Of a DNA stretch of 64,000 nt, positions 9,411-19,737 are shown in pieces. Made by a program: the position numbers and the translations under genes. The notes under the pieces were generated by a model. The model searched no databases. It was not told the DNA's origin and saw only the letters and a list, made by a program, of their open reading frames with translations. The first letter of the stretch is position 1; the number at the start of each line of letters is the position of its first letter. Origin of the DNA: an uncultured Dialister sp. (lineage in GTDB: Bacteria; Bacillota; Negativicutes; Veillonellales; Dialisteraceae); contig URIB01000002.1 in assembly GCA_900547785.1 (NCBI GenBank), positions 1 through 64,000 on the forward strand, written 5' to 3'.

Positions 9411-9917
9411 ATGATGAATACAATGTTATCTGATCGTATAGAAAATATGATTTTAGAAATGCTTGAACGTCAAACGTCGGATGAATTACTGATAAAAAGA
9501 AAGGAAATGGCAGATTTGTTAGAATGTGCCCCCTCGCAAATTACTTATGTCATAAATACCAGATTTTCTAGTGATAAAAGATTTGTAGTGGAATCTAGAA
9601 GAGGAACCGGAGGGTATATAAAAATTGCATTGAGAGAAATGTCAGAAAATACTTTGCCGGATGGCAGTGGAATAAAATTGCAGAATAATAGTGATTCATA
9701 TATTGAAAATCGGAATCAATTCGATATTACAACTATTGAAAACAGCCTAAGCGGATACTTTCAGATGCTTATTGATTATGACATCATTTCTAAAAGAGAG
9801 TACAAGATTGTTCGTTCTTTATTGAGGACGATGTTAGAGTTTTGTCCGCCGGAAGATCGAAAGCGGGCGGCTAAGACGGTGATTCATCGATTGGAATGGT
9901 CTTTAAAAGGAGAATAG
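9411..9917 (+). CDS. ctsR: Transcriptional repressor CtsR
   Basis: Winged-helix repressor of the clp stress regulon that senses heat. The N-terminal domain carries the helix-turn-helix and the glycine-rich wing RRGTGGYIKI near residues 62–71. The C-terminal dimerisation domain has the SKREYKIVRSLLRTML block. It is 168 aa, slightly longer than most. It is first in the ctsR–mcsA–clpC operon, with AGAGGTG before the start, and likely represses its own promoter. Confidence 0.95.
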   Translation: MMNTMLSDRIENMILEMLERQTSDELLIKRKEMADLLECAPSQITYVINTRFSSDKRFVVESRRGTGGYIKIALREMSENTLPDGSGIKLQNNSDSYIENRNQFDITTIENSLSGYFQMLIDYDIISKREYKIVRSLLRTMLEFCPPEDRKRAAKTVIHRLEWSLKGE

Positions 9918-9919
9918 TT

Positions 9920-10408
9920 ATGTTTTGTGAAAATTGTCATGCAAGAACAGCCAATGTTCATATTGTGAAAATCATGAACGGGGAAAAAACAGAAATTCAT
10001 CTTTGCAACGAATGTGCGGTGAAAGAAAAGCAGACGCATACGTATACAAATATATCAAGAAACATATTTAATTCACTTTCTGATGAAGGATTTCTTTTTC
10101 CCTATAGAAGTATAAATTTTGCTGATATTTTTAAACATAGGCAAGATAATACTGGAAATATCGAATCCGGCGGCTTGCCCGGAAGTGAGTCGGATTATAA
10201 AAAGTTTCGTAATAATCTGAAAAATGCGCTCAACAAGCATTATAAAAATACGACGGCAGATAAGTTTTCTAAAGCATCTGAGGAAGATCCCGTTTTATTT
10301 GATTTAAGAAATCAGTTAAAGGAGTGCATTGAAAAAGAAAATTTTGAAAAAGCGGCTCAACTGCGGGACAAAATAAAAGAGTACAAAGAAAAACATTCTA
10401 CAAAATGA
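9920..10408 (+). CDS. mcsA: McsA-like UvrB/UvrC-motif protein
   Basis: Adaptor of the CtsR/ClpC stress system. The N-terminus has a zinc-ribbon made of two CxxC pairs (CENC near residues 3–6 and CNEC near 30–33). A variable middle follows, then a C-terminal UVR motif (LRNQLKECIEKENFEKAAQL). B. subtilis McsA carries four CxxC pairs, so this 162-aa form looks as if it has one zinc finger fewer. ATG 9920 has AAAGGAG upstream; the in-frame ATG at 9896 lies inside ctsR. The McsB arginine kinase gene that normally follows is missing; clpC comes next. Confidence 0.88.
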   Translation: MFCENCHARTANVHIVKIMNGEKTEIHLCNECAVKEKQTHTYTNISRNIFNSLSDEGFLFPYRSINFADIFKHRQDNTGNIESGGLPGSESDYKKFRNNLKNALNKHYKNTTADKFSKASEEDPVLFDLRNQLKECIEKENFEKAAQLRDKIKEYKEKHSTK

Positions 10409-10432
10409 TGCATCTTAGAAGGAGGGATTACA

Positions 10433-12841
10433 ATGGATAACAGATATACGGACAGTGCTAAAAATGCATGGAAGTTTGCGGCTGCAGAGGCGGCAAAGCT
10501 TGGAAGTGAATATGTAGGTACAGAGCATCTTTTAATAGGAATTTCCCATGAGAAAGACAGTATAGGCGGCAAAATACTAAATTCTTTGGGATTGACGGTA
10601 GAAATTTTGGAAAAGTTATTATCCGAATATAACGGCAGTAATTTTTTTATACAGCATGAATTGTATATAGCCCCCAGAACAAAAAGAGTTTTAGAAATGG
10701 CAGTAGAGGAAGCTAATGAACTGGCAAATAACTATGTGGGTACAGAACATTTGCTTCTTGCCATCATTCATGAAGGTGGCGGAGTGGCACTACAAATTCT
10801 TGAACATTTTAATGTAACGGAAAGTAAGTTACAGCACGCATTTGAACAATTTATGTCAGAAGAAGCAAAAGGAGAGCGAGGCGTAGAACTTGGAGAAATT
10901 GAAGATTTTGCTATAGATCTGAATGAAAGAGCAAAACAAGGAAAGATTGACCCGGTGATTGGGCGTCAGAGTGAAATAGAACGGGTCATCCAAATCTTGT
11001 CAAGAAGAAATAAAAATAATCCTGTTTTAATAGGAGAGCCGGGTGTGGGAAAAACGGCGATCGCGGAAGGTTTGGCTCAACGGATTATCAATAATGATGT
11101 TCCGGAGATTTTAAAAAACAGTCATATTATTTCATTAAATATGTCGGCTGTTGTAGCCGGAACAAAATATAGAGGTGAATTTGAAGAGCGTTTAAAGAAA
11201 GTGTTGGATGAAGTAAAAAAACATAGTGATTGGATTCTATTTATTGATGAATTGCATACACTTGTCGGTGCCGGATCCAGTGAGGGATCCATGGATGCCG
11301 CCAATATTATGAAACCGGCTTTAGCGCGCGGAGAGCTTCATTGCATAGGGGCAACCACACTCAAGGAATATAAAAAATATATAGAAAAGGATGCCGCATT
11401 GGAAAGACGTTTTCAACCGGTTAAGGTAGGAGAACCCACTGCAGCGGATACGATTGATATAGTTATGGGGTTGCGAGATAGATATGAAGCATTCCATAAG
11501 ACCAAAATCACTGATGAAGCTATCAAAAAAGCGGTCGAATTATCTTCTCGCTATATTACAGACCGGTTTCAGCCGGATAAAGCCATTGACGTCGTCGATG
11601 AAGCGGCGGCAAAAGTTCGGACGGATGCGTCATCAGCACCTAAAGAGTTAAAAGAAAAAGAAACATTGTATTCTTCATTGCAAAAAGAAAAAGAGGAAGC
11701 CGTTTCTTGTCAAAATTTTGAAAAAGCAGCTATTTTAAGAGATCAGGGAAAGAAACTGTCGGAGGAAATAGAAAAACTAAAAGAGAATTGGAAAGGCGCC
11801 GATCATGAACATCTGGTAGTGACAGAAGAAGATATTGCGGAAGTGGTAGCTAAATGGACGGGAATACCTTTGCAAAACTTAAAGCAAAAAGATTCAGAAC
11901 GACTTCTTCATTTAGAAGAGGAACTTCACAAAAGAGTCATTGGCCAGGAAGAAGCCGTAAACGCGGTGTCCAAAGCGATTCGGCGAGCAAGAGCGGGGCT
12001 TAAGGATCCTAAGAGACCTATAGGGTCATTTCTGTTCCTGGGTTCTACAGGGGTCGGTAAAACAGAACTGGCAAGAGCATTGGCTGAATCCATGTTTGGC
12101 AGTGAAAAAAACATGATTCGTTTTGATATGTCTGAATATATGGAAAAACATGAAGTGTCACGTCTTGTAGGAGCACCTCCGGGATATGTAGGCTATGAAG
12201 AAGGCGGTCAGTTGACAGATGCAGTTCGCAGAAATCCATATTGTGTCATTCTTTTTGATGAGGTGGAAAAAGCACATTCTGATTTCTTCAACATTCTTTT
12301 ACAGGTGTTGGATGACGGTCGTTTGACCGATGGACAGGGGCGTACTGTGGACTTTACAAACGCAGTCATCATTATGACGAGTAATTTAGGATCCCGGTTG
12401 TTGAACAATAGAGATAAAACAATGGGATTTTTATCGGCAGAAAAGGGGATAGAAAAAGAATTTGAAAAGAGCAAAAAAGAAATAATGGATACAGTGAAAG
12501 TACATTTTCGGCCTGAATTTATTAACAGGATTGATGAAATTGTTGTGTTTCACCCGTTATCAAAAGATGATTTGACGGAAATTTCTAAATTATTATTGAA
12601 AAATGTAGAAGATAAATTAAACAGTCTTAATTTAAAAATTGTTATTTCTGATGAGGCCAGGGATGGATTAATTGCCAAAGGATCTGATTTTGAGTATGGA
12701 GCCCGCCCTCTAAAAAGAACGATTCAAAAAGAAATTGAAGATCCTGTTTCAGAATTGATTTTAGCGGGAAAATTACAAGGGAAGTCTGTGATTCATGTGG
12801 ATATAACGGATAAAGGACAATTAACATTTACGGAAACTTAA
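10433..12841 (+). CDS. clpC: ATP-dependent Clp protease ATP-binding subunit ClpC
   Basis: Class I Hsp100 unfoldase that feeds substrates to ClpP. In order: two Clp_N repeats (residues ~5–145), AAA1 with [13 protein letters not shown] (~202), a short middle domain with a UVR-like segment ([17 protein letters not shown]), AAA2 with [16 protein letters not shown] (~538), and the C-terminal ClpB_D2-small domain. The middle domain is of ClpC length, not the long ClpB type. At 802 aa it is near normal. It is last in the ctsR operon, with AAGGAGG upstream and a perfect hairpin terminator downstream. Confidence 0.97.
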   Translation: MDNRYTDSAKNAWKFAAAEAAKLGSEYVGTEHLLIGISHEKDSIGGKILNSLGLTVEILEKLLSEYNGSNFFIQHELYIAPRTKRVLEMAVEEANELANNYVGTEHLLLAIIHEGGGVALQILEHFNVTESKLQHAFEQFMSEEAKGERGVELGEIEDFAIDLNERAKQGKIDPVIGRQSEIERVIQILSRRNKNNPVLIGEPGVGKTAIAEGLAQRIINNDVPEILKNSHIISLNMSAVVAGTKYRGEFEERLKKVLDEVKKHSDWILFIDELHTLVGAGSSEGSMDAANIMKPALARGELHCIGATTLKEYKKYIEKDAALERRFQPVKVGEPTAADTIDIVMGLRDRYEAFHKTKITDEAIKKAVELSSRYITDRFQPDKAIDVVDEAAAKVRTDASSAPKELKEKETLYSSLQKEKEEAVSCQNFEKAAILRDQGKKLSEEIEKLKENWKGADHEHLVVTEEDIAEVVAKWTGIPLQNLKQKDSERLLHLEEELHKRVIGQEEAVNAVSKAIRRARAGLKDPKRPIGSFLFLGSTGVGKTELARALAESMFGSEKNMIRFDMSEYMEKHEVSRLVGAPPGYVGYEEGGQLTDAVRRNPYCVILFDEVEKAHSDFFNILLQVLDDGRLTDGQGRTVDFTNAVIIMTSNLGSRLLNNRDKTMGFLSAEKGIEKEFEKSKKEIMDTVKVHFRPEFINRIDEIVVFHPLSKDDLTEISKLLLKNVEDKLNSLNLKIVISDEARDGLIAKGSDFEYGARPLKRTIQKEIEDPVSELILAGKLQGKSVIHVDITDKGQLTFTET

Positions 12842-12863
12842 AAAAAGAAAAATGGAGTTGTAT

Positions 12864-12900
12864 AATGGAGATGAAAATATTTTCATCTCCATTATTATTT
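12864..12900 (+). terminator. Terminator of the ctsR–clpC operon
   Basis: Perfect 15-base inverted repeat (AATGGAGATGAAAAT and its complement, 12864–12893) followed by TATTATTTTT. It lies within the upstream extension of the radA frame, which supports starting radA at 12912. Confidence 0.85.
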
Positions 12901-12911
12901 TTGAGGTTTTT

Positions 12912-14306
12912 ATGAGTCAAACGGTAAAGCAGAAGAAAAAATTTATTTGTGCGAATTGTGGTGCCGAATATATAAGTTGGATGGGAAAGTGTTCTCATTG
13001 CGGAGAGTGGAACTCAATTACGGAACATATAGAACATGCATCCCCGAAAAATGTTTATATTTCTTCAGAAGCAAATATAAAGCATCCGAAAAAACTTTCA
13101 GATATTCAACTAAATGACCGGGGACGAATCTCTTTGGGCATTTCTGAAATTGATCGGCCTTTGGGTGGTGGAATTATTCCGGGATCCGTAATTCTTTGGG
13201 GCGGAGAACCGGGAATCGGTAAATCAACTCTAATTCTACAAATTTGTGATGCCTTTTCCAAAAAAGAAAAATTAGTCCTGTATTGCAGCGGGGAAGAGTC
13301 GGAAACGCAAATTAAGCTACGTGCGGAGCGATTGAATGCCAATACGGACAGCTGTTTAGTTTATGGAGAAAATAATCTTGAAAATATTCTTCAGCAAGCA
13401 GAACAAATTCGTCCATCAATGATTATCATAGACTCTATACAGACAATGTATCTTCCCGGTGTGGATTCCGTGATGGGAAGCCCTGCGCAAATAAGAGATT
13501 GCACTGCATCTTTAGTACGCATTGCCAAAGAACAAAATATTACAGTCATGATTATCGGGCATGTGACTAAAGAAGGAAATATTGCAGGTCCTCGTATATT
13601 GGAGCATATGGTGGATGTTGTTTTTTATTTGGAGGGCGATCGGAGTTACCAATTTCGAATACTGAGAACGGTAAAAAATAGATTTGGATCCACAGCAGAA
13701 TCAGGGTTATTTGTTATGGAGAGAAATGGTTTGAAAGGGATAGAAGATCCCTCAAAATATTTATTGAGGAATGATATAGATGATAAAACATCAGGAAGTG
13801 TTATTGTTCCCTGCATGGAAGGATTGCGTCCGATACTTGTTGAAATACAGGCATTGACCGTTCACTCTATGACAGCAATTCCAAGACGAATCGCATCCGG
13901 ATATGACTTTAATCGTTTAGTCATTCTATTGGCGGTTCTTGAAAAAAAAGCGAAGATTCATTTTTCTTCCGATGATGTATACGTGAGTGTTGCGGGAGGG
14001 TATAAAGTTCGGGAAACAGCAGCGGATTTATCCTTGGCTTTGGCCTTGATTTCGGTGAAATATGATATTCCTCTGCCTACGGATACGATAGCTCTGGGAG
14101 AAATCGGTCTTACCGGCGAAGTTCTGCCTGTTTCTTTAATAGAAAACCGTTTAAAAGAGTCTGTAAAAATGAATTTCAAGAAATTTATACTTCCGGTTCG
14201 TAATAAAAAAGATGTGGTTCGATTTTCGGAGACTCATGGAGTTCCTTTGTTAAAAGATGTAGTTTTTGTAAAAAACATTCAAGAGGCAGTCAATTATATC
14301 AAGTGA
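12912..14306 (+). CDS. radA: DNA repair protein RadA
   Basis: RecA-like ATPase with branch-migration helicase activity in recombination. The N-terminal C4 zinc finger CANCG…CSHCGEW is followed by Walker A GGEPGIGKST, the RadA-specific KNRFGS motif and a C-terminal Lon-protease-like domain (about residues 300–460). ATG 12912 has TTGAGG upstream. The frame stays open to 12852, but that extension runs through the clpC terminator. The chosen protein is 464 aa, normal for RadA. Confidence 0.96.
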   Translation: MSQTVKQKKKFICANCGAEYISWMGKCSHCGEWNSITEHIEHASPKNVYISSEANIKHPKKLSDIQLNDRGRISLGISEIDRPLGGGIIPGSVILWGGEPGIGKSTLILQICDAFSKKEKLVLYCSGEESETQIKLRAERLNANTDSCLVYGENNLENILQQAEQIRPSMIIIDSIQTMYLPGVDSVMGSPAQIRDCTASLVRIAKEQNITVMIIGHVTKEGNIAGPRILEHMVDVVFYLEGDRSYQFRILRTVKNRFGSTAESGLFVMERNGLKGIEDPSKYLLRNDIDDKTSGSVIVPCMEGLRPILVEIQALTVHSMTAIPRRIASGYDFNRLVILLAVLEKKAKIHFSSDDVYVSVAGGYKVRETAADLSLALALISVKYDIPLPTDTIALGEIGLTGEVLPVSLIENRLKESVKMNFKKFILPVRNKKDVVRFSETHGVPLLKDVVFVKNIQEAVNYIK

Positions 14307-14329
14307 AGAACTAACAACTTATTATTATT

Positions 14330-14357
14330 TTCAATGTGCGAAGAAGTGTGATATTAT
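14330..14357 (+). promoter_or_regulatory. Possible promoter of yacL–ispDF–gltX
   Basis: TTCAAT, 16 bases, TATTAT in the radA–yacL gap. The −10 is good and the −35 is weak. Confidence 0.45.
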
Positions 14358-14415
14358 AGTTATCGTCAAAAACTATACGTTTTTATTATATTTATGTTGA
14401 AAAGGAAATTGTCAA

Positions 14416-15519
14416 ATGCCTGAAAAAATATTAAGAGTCACATTTATTTTGCTCTTTAGTGTCATTGGCATTGTTTTATCTATACAAACCGAACCATTGC
14501 TTACTTCTGTTATGGACAAAAGTATTTTAACAGAAACTGTTTGGGGGATTACTGTATTATCTTTGGTAACAATGCTGGTAGGTGCTGCAATAGGGGCAGT
14601 TATAGGGATTGTGATATCCCCGTACCTTATAAGAAGTCTTTTTGGGCTTACTTCAAAAGTGGAAAAATCTTTATCGTCCATCTCAACACAGGATTTATTG
14701 ATTGGAACAATAGGATTGTTTTTGGGACTCCTTATTGCAAATTTGGTGGGACTCGCATTCGGAAGTGTTCCTTACATAGGTCCTTATGTGTCGGTTGCCC
14801 TCAGCATCGTGCTGGGGTATATCGGCATGCATTTGGCGATTGCAAAGAAGACGGAATTTATCGGATGGTTTCATTTCCGTTCGGAAAGCGGGAATAAAAA
14901 TAAAAAAAGAAATGAATCACTTGGAAAACTGCTGGATACTAATGTAATTATAGATGGGCGAATCATTGATATTTATAAATCGGGTTTTTTAGAAGGACCA
15001 ATTATTGTGCCTGTATTTGTACTTGAAGAGTTGCAGAAAATAGCAGATTCTTCTGATGTATTAAAACGAAATCGTGGCCGGCGAGGTTTGGATATTCTAA
15101 ATCATATAAAGAAAAGTAAAGATGATATTGTTATTGTTACGGACGATTTTGATGAAATATCAGAAGTGGACTCCAAGCTGGTAAAATTGGCAAAACTTAA
15201 AGGGTATAAAATTGTAACAAACGACTATAATCTCAATAAAGTGGCAGAATTACAAGGAATCTCCGTTTTAAATATAAATGACCTGGCCATTGCCGTTAAA
15301 CCCGTTGTTATCCCGGGTGAACAAATTTTTGTACAATTGGTTAAGTATGGAAAAGAAGAAGGCCAGGGCGTTGCTTATTTGGAAGACGGAACAATGATTG
15401 TTGTTGAAAATGGTGCACAGGCTATTGGCAAAGAGGTTTCCGTTATAATAACATCGGTACTTCAAACAGCAGCCGGAAAAATGATTTTTGCAAAATTAGA
15501 AAGTATATCCTATGAATAG
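14416..15519 (+). CDS. PIN/TRAM-domain membrane protein (YacL family)
   Basis: Membrane protein with a cytoplasmic nuclease-like domain; its role in the family is not settled. The N-terminal ~150 residues hold about four hydrophobic segments. A PIN domain follows with conserved acidic residues (LLDTNVIIDGRIID; VTDDFDEISEVDSKLVKLA; IVTNDYNLNKVA), then a C-terminal TRAM domain (~295–355). The length of 367 aa and the position just upstream of the ispD/ispF functions match the Firmicutes yacL arrangement. The stop overlaps the ispDF start by 8 bases. Confidence 0.9.
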   Translation: MPEKILRVTFILLFSVIGIVLSIQTEPLLTSVMDKSILTETVWGITVLSLVTMLVGAAIGAVIGIVISPYLIRSLFGLTSKVEKSLSSISTQDLLIGTIGLFLGLLIANLVGLAFGSVPYIGPYVSVALSIVLGYIGMHLAIAKKTEFIGWFHFRSESGNKNKKRNESLGKLLDTNVIIDGRIIDIYKSGFLEGPIIVPVFVLEELQKIADSSDVLKRNRGRRGLDILNHIKKSKDDIVIVTDDFDEISEVDSKLVKLAKLKGYKIVTNDYNLNKVAELQGISVLNINDLAIAVKPVVIPGEQIFVQLVKYGKEEGQGVAYLEDGTMIVVENGAQAIGKEVSVIITSVLQTAAGKMIFAKLESISYE

Positions 15520-16678
15520 TCTTATACTTGTTGCGGCAGGACAGGGGACAAGGATGGGAAGTTCCGTTAATAAATTATTGATGGAAACTAACGGACATCC
15601 TTTGATTTGGTATACCCTTCATAATATATTTAACAGCCGGCAACTGGATGAACTGATTATTGTTACAAGAAAAGAGGAACGACAGCTCTTTATAAAAATT
15701 GTAAATTCCTTTCATACAAATATATCTGTCAAATGGGCTGATGGCGGAAATACAAGAAGCGACTCTGTCAAAAACGGAATCCTTCAAGTTTCAAATTTCT
15801 CAAAAATCCTGTTAATACATGATGGAGCCAGACCACTTATAGAAGGACAGGCCTTCGATAAGATTTATGAGTACATTGATGAAAGGCATCCTGCGGTGAT
15901 TTATGCGTTGCCTTCAACCGATACATTGAAAAGTGTCCGTCAAAATTTTATAAAAAACACAGTGGACCGGTCCAAACTCTATAGGGCACAAACACCACAG
16001 GGCATTTTAACAAAACTTTATAAAGAAATTTTATTAAAAAAAGAATTTGACAGTTCTCTTGTTACTGATGATTCTTCCATATGGGAAGAAGAAAACATAC
16101 AAGTCGGTGTTTTAAAAGGAAGCGAAAAATATTTTAAAATAACGACTTGTGAGGATTGGAGACGGTTCAAGACCATGATAAAAAATAATCATTTCCCTAT
16201 ACGAATCGGGCAGGGATATGATATTCACCGGTTTGATAAATCAAAACCGCTATATCTGGGCGGAATAAAGATTTCCGATAAAAATGGACTGCTGGGGCAT
16301 TCAGATGCAGACGTACTCATACATGCGGTGATGGATGCTTTACTTGGAGCTGCAGGATTTCCTGATATAGGACATATTTTCCCCGATACGGATCCGATAT
16401 ATAAAAATGCATGCAGTTTGAATTTGTTGGAAAAAGTGAGAGATATGATCACTGAAGCAGGTTATCATATCGGGAATATAGATACCACTGTTCTGGCAGA
16501 GAAGCCCAAACTGGCAGGATATATTGAAAAGATGAAAGAAGCAATGGTCGGTGTATTGAATTTAGATCTGGAACAAGTTAACATAAAAGCGACAACCAAT
16601 GAAAAAATAGGCGCTATCGGCAGACAGGAAGGGATAGCAGCCATGGCATCAGTAATACTATATGGGAGGAATATATAA
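15512..16678 (+). CDS. ispDF: Bifunctional IspD/IspF isoprenoid enzyme
   Basis: One chain for two steps of the MEP pathway: the 4-diphosphocytidyl-methylerythritol synthase domain (IspD) and the MECDP synthase domain (IspF). IspD (residues ~1–225) begins LILVAAGQGTRMGSSVNK and includes IHDGARPL. IspF (~230–388) has the metal site GQGYDIHRF, LGHSDADVLIHAVMDALLGAAG and ATTNEKIGAIGRQEGI. The two enzymes are separate in most Firmicutes and fused in some lineages. It overlaps yacL by 8 bases and shares one base with gltX. Confidence 0.96.
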   Translation: MNSLILVAAGQGTRMGSSVNKLLMETNGHPLIWYTLHNIFNSRQLDELIIVTRKEERQLFIKIVNSFHTNISVKWADGGNTRSDSVKNGILQVSNFSKILLIHDGARPLIEGQAFDKIYEYIDERHPAVIYALPSTDTLKSVRQNFIKNTVDRSKLYRAQTPQGILTKLYKEILLKKEFDSSLVTDDSSIWEEENIQVGVLKGSEKYFKITTCEDWRRFKTMIKNNHFPIRIGQGYDIHRFDKSKPLYLGGIKISDKNGLLGHSDADVLIHAVMDALLGAAGFPDIGHIFPDTDPIYKNACSLNLLEKVRDMITEAGYHIGNIDTTVLAEKPKLAGYIEKMKEAMVGVLNLDLEQVNIKATTNEKIGAIGRQEGIAAMASVILYGRNI

Positions 16679-18141
16679 TGAATAAACCATTCAAAGTTCG
16701 TTTTGCCCCCAGTCCGACCGGACCGTTTCATATTGGAGGCGCCAGATCCGCATTATTTAACTGGCTTGTTGCCCGTAACAAAAACGGGAAATTTTTGGTC
16801 AGGATAGAAGATACCGACTTGGTAAGGTCAACAAGAGAATCTGAAGAAAATATCAAGGCTGCACTGAGATGGTTGGGCTTGGATTGGGATGAGGGGATTG
16901 ATGTAGGCGGAGAACAAGGACCATACAGGCAGACTGAACGTTTAGACATATATCATAAAGAAGTACAACGCCTTTTAGATGAAGATAAAGCCTATTATTG
17001 TTACTGTTCAGAAGAAGAATTGGAAGAAAGCCGCAATGAACAGTTGGCAGAAGGAAAAACTCCCATTTATAACGACCACTGCCGTCATTTAACGGAAGAA
17101 GAAATTGCTGAATATAAAGCTTCCGGAAGGAAGCCCGTGGTTCGTCTCCGTGTTCCGAAAGAAGGCGTATTTGCTTTTGATGACATGGTTCGCGGGCATG
17201 TGACGTTTCAAGCTTCCGGAGTTGGTGATTTCATCATTATGAAATCTGACGGAATCCCTGTCTATAACTTTGCGGTAGTTATTGATGATGCTCTTATGGA
17301 TATTACTCATGTGATTCGTGCAGAAGAACATTTATCAAATACTCCGCGTCAAATTGCTATTTATCAGGCTTTGGGATATGACATTCCCCAATTTGGTCAC
17401 ATTTCTTTAATTTTAGGAAGTGATCATAAAAAAATGAGCAAACGCCATGGTGCCACTTCCGTTGATGAATATAGAAAAATGGGGTATCTGGCTGATGCCG
17501 TTGTTAATTATTTGGCGCTTCTCGGATGGGCACCTAAAGGAGAGAAAGAAATATTTACCCGGGAAGAATTAATATCTCAATTTTCCATGAAGCGTGTTTC
17601 CGCCAATGATGCGGTTTTTGATATTGAAAAATTGAATTGGATTAATTTCCAATATATGAAGCAACTTTCTCCTGAAGAGCTGCTGGAACTTGCTCTGCCC
17701 TTTATTATTGATGCAGGGTATATTGCGATACCGGTATCCGATGAAAAGAAAGAATGGTTGAAACAAGTGGTATGGTTTGTACGAGATCATTTATATTATG
17801 GAGCGCAAACTCCTGAAAATGTAAAAGTCTTTTTTGAAGAATTACCCCCTATAGAGGATGAAGATAAACTTGCTATCATGCATCAGGATAGCAGTAAGGT
17901 GATTATCAGGAGCTTTGCAGAAAAGTTATCTCTATTAGAGCCTTTTAATGAAGACTCCATTAAAGATTGTTTTTCAAAAGTCATGAAGGAAAGCGGAGTT
18001 AAAGGAAAATCCGCATTTGAACCGGTTAGATTGGCATTAACAGGAGAAACTCACGGGCCCGGACTGTATACAATGATTATGCTTTTTGGAAAAGAAAAGA
18101 CAATCCATCGCTTAATTGACAGTCTTTCTTCTCATGAATGA
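16678..18141 (+). CDS. gltX: Glutamate–tRNA ligase
   Basis: Class I synthetase that charges tRNA-Glu, and possibly tRNA-Gln for later amidation. The ATP-binding HIGH equivalent is HIGG (RFAPSPTGPFHIGGARSALFN, residues ~6–26) and the KMSKS equivalent is KMSKRHGATS (~251). At 487 aa it is typical of bacterial GluRS. It starts on the last base of ispDF (TAATG), has GGAGG upstream and is followed by a strong terminator. Confidence 0.97.
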   Translation: MNKPFKVRFAPSPTGPFHIGGARSALFNWLVARNKNGKFLVRIEDTDLVRSTRESEENIKAALRWLGLDWDEGIDVGGEQGPYRQTERLDIYHKEVQRLLDEDKAYYCYCSEEELEESRNEQLAEGKTPIYNDHCRHLTEEEIAEYKASGRKPVVRLRVPKEGVFAFDDMVRGHVTFQASGVGDFIIMKSDGIPVYNFAVVIDDALMDITHVIRAEEHLSNTPRQIAIYQALGYDIPQFGHISLILGSDHKKMSKRHGATSVDEYRKMGYLADAVVNYLALLGWAPKGEKEIFTREELISQFSMKRVSANDAVFDIEKLNWINFQYMKQLSPEELLELALPFIIDAGYIAIPVSDEKKEWLKQVVWFVRDHLYYGAQTPENVKVFFEELPPIEDEDKLAIMHQDSSKVIIRSFAEKLSLLEPFNEDSIKDCFSKVMKESGVKGKSAFEPVRLALTGETHGPGLYTMIMLFGKEKTIHRLIDSLSSHE

Positions 18142-18150
18142 TTTTTAATG

Positions 18151-18181
18151 AAAAAACGGGATCTGAATCATCCCGTTTTTT
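18151..18181 (+). terminator. Terminator of gltX
   Basis: AAAAAACGGGAT / ATCCCGTTTTTT with a 7-base loop, 10 bases after the stop. Confidence 0.92.
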
Positions 18182-18189
18182 GTATTCTA

Positions 18190-18218
18190 TTGACGATGAG
18201 CACGATAAATTATACAAT
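18190..18218 (+). promoter_or_regulatory. Promoter of the amino-acid ABC transporter genes
   Basis: TTGACG (18190–18195), 17 bases, TACAAT (18213–18218), about 45 bases before the permease start. Confidence 0.7.
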
Positions 18219-18264
18219 ATATCAAATTTATATACGCAAATAATAAAATATAAAGGAGTTTTAT

Positions 18265-18903
18265 ATGGATTTTGAACTTATCCGAAATGCATTGCCTGTC
18301 TTGATTTTAGGGGCGGGTGTTACTATAGAAATTACTGCATTTAGCGTAGCGGTAGGTTTTTTTATTGGATTATTTGTCGGAATCGCCCGCATATCCCAAT
18401 TTAAAATATTGCGGGTATTAGCCGCCATTTATGCAGATTGCATAAGAGGTACACCATTATTGGTGCAAATATTTTTAATTTATTTTTCTTTACCGATAGT
18501 AACCGGGCAAAGAGTAGAACCTTTTATTGCTGCAGTTGCTGCATGCGGAATCAACAGCGGAGCTTATGTTTCTGAAATTTTCCGTGCCGGCATACAGGCC
18601 ATTGATGTGGGACAGATGGAAGCGGGGCGATCTTTGGGGATGACATGGTGGCAAACCATGTATTCTGTCATATTACCGCAAGCTGTTAGAAATATTTTAC
18701 CGCCTTTAGGGAATGAATTTATAGCCATGCTTAAAGACTCGTCTTTGGTATCTGTTATAGGGTTTGAAGAGCTGACCAGAAGAGGACAGTTGATCATTGC
18801 ACAAACATATGGTTCTTTTGAAATTTGGATGACAGTGGCAGTTTTGTATTTAATGATGACTTTAGCCATCTCAAGAATTGTGGCATTACTGGAAAAGAGA
18901 TAA
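18265..18903 (+). CDS. Polar amino-acid ABC transporter permease (glutamine type)
   Basis: Inner-membrane permease of the His/Glu/Gln/Arg family. It has about five hydrophobic segments and the cytoplasmic EAA loop ([21 protein letters not shown], residues ~117–137) that contacts the ATPase. The length of 212 aa is standard. The start has AAAGGAG 6 bases upstream. The ATPase gene follows after 2 bases. No substrate-binding protein gene is adjacent, so the ligand cannot be named; glutamine or another polar amino acid is likely. Confidence 0.9.
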   Translation: MDFELIRNALPVLILGAGVTIEITAFSVAVGFFIGLFVGIARISQFKILRVLAAIYADCIRGTPLLVQIFLIYFSLPIVTGQRVEPFIAAVAACGINSGAYVSEIFRAGIQAIDVGQMEAGRSLGMTWWQTMYSVILPQAVRNILPPLGNEFIAMLKDSSLVSVIGFEELTRRGQLIIAQTYGSFEIWMTVAVLYLMMTLAISRIVALLEKR

Positions 18904-18905
18904 TT

Positions 18906-19643
18906 ATGGAAGAACAAAAGTATTTGATTGATGTTAATCACATCAGCAAAAAATTTGGAAACTTATCAGTGCTGAAAGATATAAGCGTAAAAATAAAAGA
19001 AGGAGAAGTCGTTGTCGTTATAGGGCCATCCGGCTCAGGGAAAAGCACTTTTCTCCGTTGTATTAACGGATTGGAAACTGTTACGACCGGAACTGTCACA
19101 TTTGATGATATGCTTTTATCCGGTGAAAGAAATATAAATGCTGTAAGAACTGAAGCCGGCATGGTATTTCAACGTTTTAATTTATTTCCACACATGACAG
19201 TCCTTGAGAATATCACGCTTGCTCCTGTTAAAGTCAGAAAATTATCAAAAGAAGCGGCTCGTGACAAAGCAATCCATCTTTTACGGAAAGTCGGATTGGA
19301 AGATAAGGCTGACTGTAAACCCAATCAATTATCGGGAGGCCAGCAGCAGCGTGTGGCCATTGCACGGGCTTTGGCTATGAAACCCAAAGCTTTACTGTTT
19401 GATGAACCGACATCTGCTTTAGATCCTGAAATGGTTCATGAGGTACTGGATGTGATGAAAGAAGTTGCATCGGAAGGAATGACAATGGTTGTAGTAACTC
19501 ATGAAATGGGATTTGCTAAAGAAGTGGGAACAAGAGTCTTATTCCTTGATGGCGGTGTTATTTTGGAAGAGGGAACACCGTCCGCGCTTTTTGAAAATCC
19601 AAAAGAAGATCGTACAAAAAATTTTTTGGCACAAGTATTATAA
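18906..19643 (+). CDS. glnQ: Polar amino-acid ABC transporter ATP-binding protein (GlnQ type)
   Basis: ATPase subunit paired with the preceding permease. Walker [10 protein letters not shown] is near residue 39, the signature [15 protein letters not shown] near 141 and Walker [14 protein letters not shown] just after, with the His-switch [12 protein letters not shown] 18906 gives 245 aa, typical of the family; the longer frame back to 18825 lies within the permease gene. The binding protein must be encoded elsewhere or be shared with another system. Confidence 0.93.
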   Translation: MEEQKYLIDVNHISKKFGNLSVLKDISVKIKEGEVVVVIGPSGSGKSTFLRCINGLETVTTGTVTFDDMLLSGERNINAVRTEAGMVFQRFNLFPHMTVLENITLAPVKVRKLSKEAARDKAIHLLRKVGLEDKADCKPNQLSGGQQQRVAIARALAMKPKALLFDEPTSALDPEMVHEVLDVMKEVASEGMTMVVVTHEMGFAKEVGTRVLFLDGGVILEEGTPSALFENPKEDRTKNFLAQVL

Positions 19644-19657
19644 ATACATATTTATAA

Positions 19658-19686
19658 TTGACGGTATTCTTGTTATATGGTATTGT
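19658..19686 (+). promoter_or_regulatory. Promoter of cspA
   Basis: TTGACG (19658–19663), 17 bases, TATTGT (19681–19686). This gives a leader of about 45 bases before the cold-shock gene. Confidence 0.7.
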
Positions 19687-19737
19687 AGAAGCATGTCCAA
19701 ATCGGACTATGTAGTAATATTTTTAGGAGGAACATTT

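Noticed and set aside
12852..12911. 20-residue N-terminal extension of RadA
   Set aside because: It runs through the clpC terminator hairpin; the zinc-finger start at 12912 has its own ribosome site.
19501..19737. Long upstream extension of the cold-shock gene
   Set aside because: It lies within glnQ and the cspA promoter, with no homology; the 66-aa protein with its ribosome site is complete.
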